A stretch of 16,110 bases of DNA from JAAYCB01 sp012744395 (GTDB lineage Bacteria; Planctomycetota; Planctomycetia; Pirellulales; Thermoguttaceae): NCBI GenBank assembly GCA_028703175.1, contig JAQVNJ010000135.1, positions 1 to 16,110 of the forward strand, read 5' to 3'. Under the pieces are notes generated by a model that searched no databases, was not told where the DNA came from, and was given only the letters and a program-made list of their open reading frames with translations. This document shows positions 5,287 through 12,876 of this stretch, in pieces; the first letter of the stretch is position 1, and every line of letters begins with the position of its first letter. A program made the position numbers and the translations under genes.

Positions 5287-6917
5287 CGACCTTGCTGGCT
5301 GCGTTGCTGTTGACTGCCACAGCAGCCGCGGATCCCCCGGCCGCCGATTCCTCGGCCGCCGATTCCTCGGCCGCCGATTCGCCGATCGCCGATTCCCCGG
5401 CCGCCGATTCGCCGATCGCCATCGGCCAGCGCCGCGAGTTGCTGGTCGACGAATATCTCGTGGACAAGCTCTCCGGCGAGGCCCGGCTGCATCTCCATCA
5501 GCCCGAGCGGCGCGAGATCGTGCTGCGGACCGACAAGGCTTGGGAGGGGAACGCGAGCGGCTACCCGAGCGTGTTCCAGGACGGCGAGCTGTACCGCATG
5601 TACTACCACGGCGGCCACTACCGGCACGGCGGCAAGCCGGCCGAGGCGATGGCCTCGCATCCGTGGGTCCTCTGCTATGCTGAAAGCAGCGACGGGATCC
5701 ACTGGCGGCGGCCGGAACTGGGCCTGTTCAAATTCGCCGGTTCCAAGACGAACAACATCATCCTCACGCCCGAGAGCGTGGCCGCGATCAACGGCGATCC
5801 GGCCCACACGGCCGTGTTCAAGGACGCCAACCCCGACTGCCCGGCCGACGCCCGCTACAAATGCGTGATCGTCGGCAAGCCCCACGGGCTGTACCTGCTC
5901 AAGTCGGCCGACGGGGTCCGCTTCAGCCTCGCCAGCGACAAGCCGGCGATCACGCAAGGGGCGTTCGACTCGGAGAACCTGGCGTTCTGGGATCCGGTCC
6001 GCAGCGAGTATCGCGCGTATTGGCGAATCTTCAGCGAGGGCGTGGCCGACGGCACGGCGTGGAAGCCGGCCGGCGTCCGCGCGATCCGCACGGCCACCTC
6101 GAAGGATTTCCAGGCGTTCGCGGGCCAGGCCGACCTCAGGTACGTCGATTCGCCCGCCGAACACCTCTACACGAACCAGATTCTGCCTTACCACCGGGCC
6201 CCGCACATCTACATCGGCTTTCCGATGCGCTACACCGATCGCGGCTGGTCGGAAGCGATGATGGCGCTGCCGGGGCTGGAAGAGCGCTTGGCCCGGGCCA
6301 AGGCGAGCCCGCGTTACGGGACCGCAATCACCGACGGGTTGCTGATGACCAGCCGCGACGGCGTGCTGTTCCACCGCTGGAACGAGGCCTTCCTGCGCCC
6401 GGGGCCTCGGCGGCAGGGCTCCTGGGTCTATGGCGACAACCTCATCTTCTGGGGCATCGTCGAGACAGCCTCGGCGCTCGGCGACGCGCCCAACGAGCTG
6501 TCGCTCTACGCCTCGGAAGACTACTGGCAGGGCACCGCCGTCAGCTTCCGGCGGTTGGCGCTGCGGATCGACGGCTTCGTTTCGCTCCGCGCCTCGGCCC
6601 GGGGCGGCGAGTTGTTGACCAGGCCGCTCGTGTTCGACGGCGGCAACCTGGCAATCAACGCCTCGACCTCGGGAGCCGGAAGCATCCAAGTGGAGATTCA
6701 GGACGCGGCGGGCCAACCCCTCCCCGGCTACGCGCTGGCCGACTGCCCGCGGATATTCGGCGACGACCTGGAACTCGTTGTGCGTTGGAAGCAGGGGGGC
6801 GACGTTCGGCCCTTGTCCGGCAAGACGGTCCGGCTGCGGTTCGTGCTCAGCGACGCCGACCTCTACGCCTTCCAGTTCGTGCCTTACCAGCCGGATCCGG
6901 TCCGGCCGCAGCCGTAG
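5283..6917 (+). CDS. Secreted five-bladed beta-propeller protein, GH32/GH43-like
   Basis: A 544-aa exported protein. Residues 1-16 (MTTLLAALLLTATAAA) are a signal peptide, followed by a low-complexity pentapeptide linker (17-46). The rest contains repeated propeller-like segments seen in the GH32/GH43/GH62 superfamily, for example YPSVFQDGELYRMYYHGG, AESSDGIHWRRPELGLF, FKDANPDCPADARYKCV, LLKSADGVRF, FWDPVRSEYRAYWR, MTSRDGVLFHRWNEAFL and LSLYASEDYW. The last 120 residues look like a beta-sandwich (VEIQDAAGQPLPGY...VRWKQGGDV). CAGGAG lies 7-12 nt upstream of the ATG, and the ATG overlaps the preceding stop. A role in binding or cleaving glycans outside the cytoplasm is plausible. Catalytic acids cannot be assigned from the sequence alone, so enzymatic activity is unproven. 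Confidence 0.75.
   Translation: MTTLLAALLLTATAAADPPAADSSAADSSAADSPIADSPAADSPIAIGQRRELLVDEYLVDKLSGEARLHLHQPERREIVLRTDKAWEGNASGYPSVFQDGELYRMYYHGGHYRHGGKPAEAMASHPWVLCYAESSDGIHWRRPELGLFKFAGSKTNNIILTPESVAAINGDPAHTAVFKDANPDCPADARYKCVIVGKPHGLYLLKSADGVRFSLASDKPAITQGAFDSENLAFWDPVRSEYRAYWRIFSEGVADGTAWKPAGVRAIRTATSKDFQAFAGQADLRYVDSPAEHLYTNQILPYHRAPHIYIGFPMRYTDRGWSEAMMALPGLEERLARAKASPRYGTAITDGLLMTSRDGVLFHRWNEAFLRPGPRRQGSWVYGDNLIFWGIVETASALGDAPNELSLYASEDYWQGTAVSFRRLALRIDGFVSLRASARGGELLTRPLVFDGGNLAINASTSGAGSIQVEIQDAAGQPLPGYALADCPRIFGDDLELVVRWKQGGDVRPLSGKTVRLRFVLSDADLYAFQFVPYQPDPVRPQP
5331..5420 (+). repeat. Six in-frame 15-bp tandem repeats (Ala/Asp/Ser pentapeptides)
   Basis: Six consecutive 15-bp units of the form GATTCCTCGGCCGCC, with variants such as GATTCGCCGATCGCC, encode DPPAA, DSSAA, DSSAA, DSPIA, DSPAA and DSPIA directly after the signal peptide. 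Two units are identical and two further units form an identical pair, suggesting recent expansion. Such arrays change length by slippage and probably act as a flexible spacer. Confidence 0.92.
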
Positions 6918-7037
6918 GTGTCCGCACCGGCGGGGGCCGCAGCGCCAGCGAAACAGCAAAAGACCCCGCAAAGCCGATGTTGTCCGCCGCCCGCTGGTTC
7001 CACGACACTGTCCAGAATTTCCCAGGGAGAATTCGTC

Positions 7038-8246
7038 ATGATCGCCTCGATTCCTTGCCCGGCCGGCCGTCTTTCAGAATCCCGAGTTTCGTGGCGACGG
7101 GCGGTCATCGGGGTTCCGATGCTCTGGCTGTTGGTGTTCGGTGTCTCGCGGGCCGCCGATCGGCCGCGGTTCCGCGAGCACGTCGTGACCGCGGCCCTCA
7201 AGCAGGGGTATCAACTCGTCAGCGCGGACCTGAACAACGACGGGAAGAAAGACCTGATCGCCGTCGATGAGGCGGGGACCGAATTGGCCTGGTTTGAGAA
7301 TCCGACCTGGAAGCGGCACGTGCTGGCCGTCGACGTGCCGCGTCCCCTGAACGTTGACTGCTGGGACATCGACGGCGACGGGATTCCAGAGATCGTGTTG
7401 GCCTACCGGTTCGATTCTCGTCCGGAGAAGAGCGTGGGCAATCTCGCGCTGCTCAAGAGCGGGCCGGATGTCCGCGCGGCGTGGACCATCCGCGAGATCG
7501 ACCGCGTGCCGACAGCGCACCGCGTGCGATGGATCGACCCCGAGGGCAACGGCAAGAAGGTCCTGCTGGTCGGTCCGTTGGTTGGCGAGCGTTTTCCGCC
7601 GCAAGAAGGCGATCGCGTGCCGATCTACCTCTACCGGCCCGGCGAGTGGAAGCGCGAGACGATTTCGCGCCAGCCGGGCGGCGTCCTCCACGCGATTCAT
7701 CCGGTGAGCTGGGACGACGGTCCGCGGCAGGAGCTGATCACGGCCTGTTTTCTGGGCTTGCACCGCCTCCAGTTCGACGGTGCCCTCTGGCGGGCGACCC
7801 GCCTCAGCTCGGGCGATCCGCGGCCGTGGCCGCAATGCGGAAGCAGCGAGGTGCGGCTCGGCCGCTTGGGCCAGGATCGTTTCCTGGCCGCCATCGAGCC
7901 ATGGCACGGCAACCAGGTCGCCGTCTATCTGCCGCGGAGCGGGCAGTGGACCCGCACCGTGATCGAAGACCAGATGGAAAACGGCCACGCGCTGGCCGTC
8001 GGCGATCTGGACGGCGACGGCCGCGACGAGATTCTGGCCGGGTTTCGTGGAGCCGGCCACCGGCTGTCGATCTACCAGGCAGCCGGATCGGCGGAAGACC
8101 GTTGGCGGAAGACGGTCTTGGACGACGGAGGCATGGCCGGCGCCGACTGCGTCGTTGAGGACTTGACCGGAGACGGCCGGCCGGATATCGCCTGCATCGG
8201 GGCATCGACCGGCAATGTGAAGCTCTACGAGAACCTCGGCCCGTAG
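7038..8246 (+). CDS. Secreted FG-GAP/VCBS-repeat beta-propeller protein
   Basis: A 402-aa protein. ATG 7038 is chosen because GGGAG lies 8 nt upstream and a hydrophobic export segment follows (AVIGVPMLWLLVFGVSRAA, residues 22-40); the open frame to 6918 is probably leader. The mature part has calcium-loop motifs of FG-GAP/VCBS repeats: DLNNDGKKDL (64-73), DIDGDGIPEI (110-119), DLDGDGRDEI (323-332) and DLTGDGRPDI (375-384). These are separated by strands such as AWFENPTWKRHVL and VKLYENLG, consistent with a seven-bladed propeller. Proteins of this kind usually bind ligands or act as structural scaffolds at the cell surface. It lies 120 bp after the GH32/43-like gene on the same strand and may be co-transcribed. 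No catalytic domain is visible. Confidence 0.82.
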   Translation: MIASIPCPAGRLSESRVSWRRAVIGVPMLWLLVFGVSRAADRPRFREHVVTAALKQGYQLVSADLNNDGKKDLIAVDEAGTELAWFENPTWKRHVLAVDVPRPLNVDCWDIDGDGIPEIVLAYRFDSRPEKSVGNLALLKSGPDVRAAWTIREIDRVPTAHRVRWIDPEGNGKKVLLVGPLVGERFPPQEGDRVPIYLYRPGEWKRETISRQPGGVLHAIHPVSWDDGPRQELITACFLGLHRLQFDGALWRATRLSSGDPRPWPQCGSSEVRLGRLGQDRFLAAIEPWHGNQVAVYLPRSGQWTRTVIEDQMENGHALAVGDLDGDGRDEILAGFRGAGHRLSIYQAAGSAEDRWRKTVLDDGGMAGADCVVEDLTGDGRPDIACIGASTGNVKLYENLGP

Positions 8247-8265
8247 CCGGCGCGCGGCTTTCGGT

Positions 8266-9366
8266 TCAAGGCGAGGTTTTCTGGAAAGAACCTTCCGCCT
8301 TCGCATCCCATGACGAGGCGACGGCCGCAATCGCTGGCCAGGCGAGTTCCGGATAGAAGCGGTGCCCGCCGTCCTCGGCAAGCAATTCGACGTGTTCCGG
8401 CGCGCCGGCCTTGGCGAAGATCTGCCGCGTCCAAGCCGCCCCCTTCTCGACGCCCTCGAACGCCGCCAGGGGGTCTTTGCGCCCCGCCACGATCATCAGA
8501 TGCCGCGGGGCGATCAGGCCGGCCAGGTCGGGCATGTCGGCCACGGCGTAGATCCCCGGCAAGTAGCCGCACGCGCAATGCGGCCGCGCAAGCCAGGAAT
8601 CGGCGAAGACGCAGAAGGAGCAGGAGACGACCGCCAGGCGGATTCGCGGATCGACGCAGGCGGCGTAGAGGCTCACCGTTCCGCCCATCGAGTTGCCCAT
8701 GCAGCCGATCTTTGTCGCATCGAGGTCGGGCTGGGTGGCGATGAAGTCGATCGCCCGCATCACGTCGAGCACGCGGCCTCCGGTGATCGGGCGGCCGATC
8801 AACAGGCCGTGGAGCGAGGCATCCTGGCACCTGACTGCCGGCCTGGCCCGAAGCCCGAACGCTCGCTGCTCGATGGCCAGGGCGGCCCAGCCATGCGCGA
8901 CCGCCTGCAAGGCGATGTCGCGCCCGCCCTTGATCGATTCCTGTTCGCTCGGCGTCTGCGCCCGGCCGATCGAGATGTGCATCCCCGGCGAATGCCCTTG
9001 CAGGCAGATCATCACCGGCAGCGGCGGCCTGGCCGCCTTCGGCCGCAACAGGTAGCCGGGCACACGCTCCCCCGGTTCCGAGGTGAAATCCACGCGGTCG
9101 AGCGTGTACTGCTCCGTCTCGTCTTCGCGGACGATCGTGGCCTCAAGCGGCCCATGCGGCCCGGGGGGCAAAGCGAGGATTTCGATCAGCCGGGTGCGGA
9201 GTTGCTCTTGCCAGGCTGCGAAGTCGGCGGCCGGATCGAACCGCATCGTGGGTTGGACCGGGGGAGGGGGGCTGGCCGCATCGACCCCGCACGCCAGCGA
9301 CAGACAGGCAACCAGCAGTGCCGCGGCGGCAGGCGTTTTGACGACGTTCATGATCGATCCCAGCAT
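8266..9366 (-). CDS. Exported alpha/beta-hydrolase (acetyl xylan esterase / dienelactone hydrolase-like)
   Basis: A 366-aa serine hydrolase. The nucleophile elbow is GCMGNSMGG with Ser226. The acid is probably Asp298 in AGRKDPL and the base His335 in EDGGHRFYP, giving correct order and spacing. ICLQGHSPG (about 120-128) looks like the oxyanion-hole region. An N-terminal hydrophobic stretch (residues 10-30, TPAAAALLVACLSLACGVDA) implies export; the LSLAC segment is not a clean lipobox. GGAGG lies 8 nt before the ATG at 9366, which fixes the start over the Met at residue 6. The overall layout matches planctomycete secreted hydrolases related to acetyl xylan esterases; ester substrate unknown. 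The gene is convergent with the FG-GAP gene (19 bp between stops) and divergent from the ceramidase-like gene at 9608, sharing a 241-bp upstream region. Confidence 0.85.
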   Translation of the reverse strand: MLGSIMNVVKTPAAAALLVACLSLACGVDAASPPPPVQPTMRFDPAADFAAWQEQLRTRLIEILALPPGPHGPLEATIVREDETEQYTLDRVDFTSEPGERVPGYLLRPKAARPPLPVMICLQGHSPGMHISIGRAQTPSEQESIKGGRDIALQAVAHGWAALAIEQRAFGLRARPAVRCQDASLHGLLIGRPITGGRVLDVMRAIDFIATQPDLDATKIGCMGNSMGGTVSLYAACVDPRIRLAVVSCSFCVFADSWLARPHCACGYLPGIYAVADMPDLAGLIAPRHLMIVAGRKDPLAAFEGVEKGAAWTRQIFAKAGAPEHVELLAEDGGHRFYPELAWPAIAAVASSWDAKAEGSFQKTSP

Positions 9367-9607
9367 CGGGGCATCCTCCAGGAGTGAGCGATTGTCGCGC
9401 CGATTTTAGGCCCCGGCAGCGCGTGCCGCAACCATCCAAGCCAGTTCGGCGTCTCTGGCAAAAAGACGCCCACTCCGTGGCGGCGGCCGCCGTGATCCGT
9501 TACATTCGGCCTCAGCCAAGCGACTGGTCCCGTAACGCGGCATCGATCGACCTGGCCAATCGCCCACGCCCGAAGGAATCTCGGTTCACTGAACAGGAGA
9601 AAGACTG

Positions 9608-11065
9608 ATGAGCTGCATCCCTCTCGTTCTCGGCCTGGTGCTGGCGGCGGCGCCGCCGCCAGCGCTGCAAGCCGGCGCGGCGACCAGCAACATCACGCCC
9701 GAACTCGGCGTCCTGGTGGTCGGCGGCTTCGCGCCCTATCCGGCCCGGCACGTGCACGACGAGCTGCACGCGCGCTGCCTCGTGCTGGACGACGGCAAGG
9801 TCAAGCTCGCGCTGGTCGTCTGCGATGTGCTCGGGCTGCACCGCAGCGTGAGCGTCGAGGCGCGGCGGCTGATCCAGGAGGCGACGGGAATCCCGCCGGA
9901 GAACGTGCTGATCTCCGCCACCCACACCCACTCCGCGGGAACGGCCCTGGGCAAGAACCGCTACGTTTCCGAACAGGTGCTCGACGACTATCAACGTTTT
10001 GTGGCTCGGCGCATCGCCGACGGGGTGCGCCGCGCGCTGAACCTGCTACGGCCGGCGGAGGTCGCCTTCGCCACGATCGACGTGCCCGAACATGTCCACA
10101 ATCGCCGCTGGCTGATGCGCGAGGGCACGCTGCAACCAAACCCGTTCGGAAAGATCGATCGAGCGCAGATGAACCCGCCCGTCGGCAGCCCGAACCTGGT
10201 CGAGCCGGCCGGGCCGGTCGATCCGGCGGTCTCGATCATTGCCCTGCGCGAGCCGGGTGGCCGGCTGATCGCCGTCTACGCCGCCTACTCGCTGCACTAT
10301 GTGGGTGGAACCGGACCGGCGCACATTTCGGCCGACTACTACGGGATGTTCTGCGAGGCCTTGAAGAAGCGACAGCCCGGCGGAGACGGCGATCCGCCTT
10401 TCGTGGCGATGCTGGCCAATGGGACCAGCGGCGACATCAACAATGTCGACCGCCGCAAGCCGCGGCCGGGCCAACCGGCGTACCAGCGGATCCGCGAGGT
10501 GGCCGAGGATCTGGCCGGGAAGGTCAGCGCGGCGCTGGCCGACCTGTCCTGGCGGGACCAAGCGCCATTGGCAGCCCGCTTTCGCGAGCCGAAGATCGCC
10601 TGGCGCGCGATCGAACCGGAACTGCTGGCATGGGCGGCGGACGTCGAGGCCCGGGCGCCGCGGGTTCCGGGGGGAAACATTCCGGTCGGCGCGAAATGGG
10701 CGACCAAGCCGGAATTCGTCCGGCCGCTGAGTTACGCCGGCCGCGTCCAACTCCTCGCGCAAACCAAGGAGCCGGCGCTGGTGCCGCTCCAGGTGCTGCG
10801 GATCGGAGAGATCGCCATCGGCACCAGCCCTTGTGAAACGTTCGCCGAGATCGGCCTGGAATTCAAGCGGCGGAGCCCACTGAAGAACTCCTTCATGGTC
10901 TCTTTGGCCCACGGCTACATCGGCTACCTGCCCACGCCGCGGCACTTCGAACTCGGCGGCTACGAGACCTGGCCCGGCACCAATTTCCTCGAACCAGAGG
11001 CCTCGGTGAAGATGCTCGACGCCCTGGAGGAGATGGCCGGCGAAATCACGCCGCCGCGCCCCTGA
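9608..11065 (+). CDS. Secreted neutral/alkaline ceramidase-family hydrolase (canonical-ligand type)
   Basis: A 485-aa protein, third ceramidase-family member of the window but clearly diverged from the tandem pair. A short signal peptide covers residues 1 to about 21. AGAATSNITPELGV starts the mature domain. ISATHTHSAG gives His106 and His108; AAYSLHYVGG gives His230, followed by ISADYYG (Asp243); NGTSGDINN matches the family's conserved glycine-rich block; CETFAEIG supplies Glu410; GYIGYLPTPRHFELGGYE supplies Tyr440 and Tyr452. Thus, unlike the genes at 1411 and 3011, the second-site His is retained. AGGAGA lies 7 nt before the ATG. It is probably a zinc-dependent amidase acting outside the cytoplasm. 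The upstream gene is a divergent esterase-like hydrolase; the downstream gene begins after 226 bp with no visible terminator. Confidence 0.88.
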   Translation: MSCIPLVLGLVLAAAPPPALQAGAATSNITPELGVLVVGGFAPYPARHVHDELHARCLVLDDGKVKLALVVCDVLGLHRSVSVEARRLIQEATGIPPENVLISATHTHSAGTALGKNRYVSEQVLDDYQRFVARRIADGVRRALNLLRPAEVAFATIDVPEHVHNRRWLMREGTLQPNPFGKIDRAQMNPPVGSPNLVEPAGPVDPAVSIIALREPGGRLIAVYAAYSLHYVGGTGPAHISADYYGMFCEALKKRQPGGDGDPPFVAMLANGTSGDINNVDRRKPRPGQPAYQRIREVAEDLAGKVSAALADLSWRDQAPLAARFREPKIAWRAIEPELLAWAADVEARAPRVPGGNIPVGAKWATKPEFVRPLSYAGRVQLLAQTKEPALVPLQVLRIGEIAIGTSPCETFAEIGLEFKRRSPLKNSFMVSLAHGYIGYLPTPRHFELGGYETWPGTNFLEPEASVKMLDALEEMAGEITPPRP

Positions 11066-11291
11066 GAAACACAGTCGCCGCGAGTACAAAACGCTCCCCG
11101 GACACTCACGGGTTGTGCCCTGAGACGAGGTGAGCAGGCCACGTTGATCTCGCCCAGCCGGGAGGCGATACTCAAGCGGGGCCATCCGCTATCCGGTGCT
11201 GCCCGGATCGGCTGGCGAGGTTTGATTTCACCTGCCGCGGGCCAATCCCGACCGCAATCAGGGACCATCAGCCAAACGATCGGAGGCCAAC

Positions 11292-12383
11292 ATGAGCCAG
11301 CGTATTACGCGGCGCGACTTCGCCGCGGCCGGGGCCGCGGCCCTGGCGCTGCCCGTACTCGAAACAGGACGCGCGCAGGCGGCAAGCGGGTCCGCGACCC
11401 TCACGGCGGCCGGATTCGCCACGCTGCCGCTTCGTCCTTACCAGCTCATGTGCATCGTCTGCCGCGTGGGCGGGGGATGCAAAGACGACCTGGGCGATCC
11501 GCGATTGACCGCGATCCTCAACGCCGTTCGGCAAGACCCCAAGCTGCCGCTCACGCTCCGCTGCAACGTCGATACCGTCTACCGGTACCAGAATCCGGGG
11601 CACGCGAAGGATACCGACGAGGGAGAGCTGTTCAACGCGAAGCGCGATCTGGACATTCTCCAGAAGCTGGGCCTCGTGCCGGGCGATACGCGGCCGGCAA
11701 TCGACATGTTCGCGCGGCTCCTGGAAAACGTCCCCGGGGCTCGCGGCATCTGCGGATACGAAACCAGCACGTCCGACACGTGGCGGGGCTGCGCCCGGGC
11801 GGCCAGCGGGGACTACGAGAAGGGCCACGCGTTGGGGATCAAGGCCCTCATCCCGCCGCGCGATCCGCAACAGATGGCCCAGGACAAGAAAACATCTGCG
11901 GCGGCGATCTACGCGGCGCCCGTGCTGCGAATCCGGCCGCACCACCTGCTCTGCATGAGCTGCTTCCACGGCGGCAAGGAGAAACTCGCGCCGATCGCGG
12001 CGGACAACCTGTTCGAGGCGATCGACGCAATCCAGAAGAACCCCGACATTCCCGTCACGCTGATCGCCGGCGTCTGCATGATCTGCCCACCCTGCGCGAG
12101 CTACGACCCGGCAAACCGGCTCTGCCTGGGCGGCCGGAGCATGGCGCTCCGCGACCAGAAGAAGGACCTCGACGTGTTGCAGAAGCTGGGGCTGAAATAC
12201 GGCGACACGCTGCCGGCCCGAAAGCTGTACGAACTGCTCTTTGCACGGATCGCGTCGACCCTTGAGATCTGCGGCTACGGAGATGGCCAGGCCCGTGCGC
12301 CGGAATGGAGCATTTGCGGCAGCGCGCTGGACGACGGCGCCTACCAGAAGGCCCGGGCGGCGCGGCTGGGAATCACGGGATAG
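11292..12383 (+). CDS. Tat-exported Cys-rich protein with two DUF1284-like domains
   Basis: A 363-aa protein. GGAGG lies 5 nt before the ATG. The N-terminus MSQRITRRDFAAAGAAALAL is a twin-arginine signal (TRRDF) followed by a hydrophobic stretch and a likely AQA cleavage site near residue 30. Two similar halves follow. Half 1 (about 47-170) has LRPYQLMCIVC and KRDLDILQKLGLVPGDT. Half 2 (about 213-345) has RIRPHHLLCMSC and KKDLDVLQKLGLKYGDT. Cysteines recur at 54, 57, 63, 91, 154 and 167, and at 221, 224, 262, 265, 268, 278, 327 and 342; each half ends in ICGY...C. Tat export plus many Cys suggests a cofactor, perhaps iron-sulfur, inserted before export. The domain is shared with the 157-aa protein at 4813. 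Function is unknown to me. Its 3' end overlaps the convergent ybaK-like gene by 11 bp. Confidence 0.78.
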   Translation: MSQRITRRDFAAAGAAALALPVLETGRAQAASGSATLTAAGFATLPLRPYQLMCIVCRVGGGCKDDLGDPRLTAILNAVRQDPKLPLTLRCNVDTVYRYQNPGHAKDTDEGELFNAKRDLDILQKLGLVPGDTRPAIDMFARLLENVPGARGICGYETSTSDTWRGCARAASGDYEKGHALGIKALIPPRDPQQMAQDKKTSAAAIYAAPVLRIRPHHLLCMSCFHGGKEKLAPIAADNLFEAIDAIQKNPDIPVTLIAGVCMICPPCASYDPANRLCLGGRSMALRDQKKDLDVLQKLGLKYGDTLPARKLYELLFARIASTLEICGYGDGQARAPEWSICGSALDDGAYQKARAARLGITG

Positions 12384-12867
12384 TCGCCACGTGGACCAGG
12401 GCGATCTCGAGCGCCTTGTGCAGGTCCTGCGGATCGAGCCGCAGCATCAGCCCCCGGTGGCCGGCGTTGAGATAGACCTCGTCCAGCTCGAAAATGCTGG
12501 CCTCGGCCAGGACGGGCATCTTCCTCCGCGTGCCCAAGGGGCTGGTGCCGCCCACGAAATAGCCCGAGTGCTTGTTGGCCACCGCCGGCTCGCAGGGCCG
12601 GACCGACTTGGTGCCCAAGTGCCGGGCGAGTTGCTTGGTCGACACCTCGCGGTCGCCGTGCATCAGCACGATCATCGGCTCGCCCGACTCGTTCTCCATG
12701 ATCAGCGTCTTGATCATCCGGTGCTCGTCGACGCCAAGCTCTGCGGCCGAATGCCGGGTGCCGCCCCGTTCTTCATACTTGTAGGGGAGCAGCGCGAACG
12801 CGACGCCCGCCTGCTTGAGCGCGCGAATCGCGTTGGTCACCGGATGCTTGTCTTTCGATTTGCCCAT
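12373..12867 (-). CDS. ybaK: YbaK/EbsC-family aminoacyl-tRNA deacylase, probable Cys-tRNA(Pro) deacylase
   Basis: A 164-aa cytoplasmic protein of the YbaK/ProX editing family, which hydrolyses mis-charged tRNA (Cys-tRNA(Pro) in the best-studied members). Diagnostic blocks are HRMIKTLI with the conserved Lys53, the segment VSTKQLARHLGTKSV, YFVGGTSPLGTRRKMP (the family's GGxSPLG loop) and NAGHRGLMLRLDPQDL. Length matches the family. The start at 12867 lies 9 bp after the stop of the FAD oxidoreductase gene on the same strand, so the two are probably co-transcribed even though their roles look unrelated. The 3' end overlaps the convergent Cys-rich gene by 11 bp. Confidence 0.92.
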   Translation of the reverse strand: MGKSKDKHPVTNAIRALKQAGVAFALLPYKYEERGGTRHSAAELGVDEHRMIKTLIMENESGEPMIVLMHGDREVSTKQLARHLGTKSVRPCEPAVANKHSGYFVGGTSPLGTRRKMPVLAEASIFELDEVYLNAGHRGLMLRLDPQDLHKALEIALVHVATIP

Positions 12868-12876
12868 CGCGCCAGG

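Noticed and set aside
5190..6971. Long minus-strand frame of 593 codons opposite the GH32/43-like gene
   Set aside because: Its translation is low-complexity Arg/Gly/Val-rich with no motif, whereas the plus strand has a signal peptide, a Shine-Dalgarno and propeller segments.
8247..8262. Possible bidirectional terminator between the convergent genes ending at 8246 and 8266
   Set aside because: GCCGGCGCGCGGC gives only a four-base-pair stem followed by three Ts, too weak to call.
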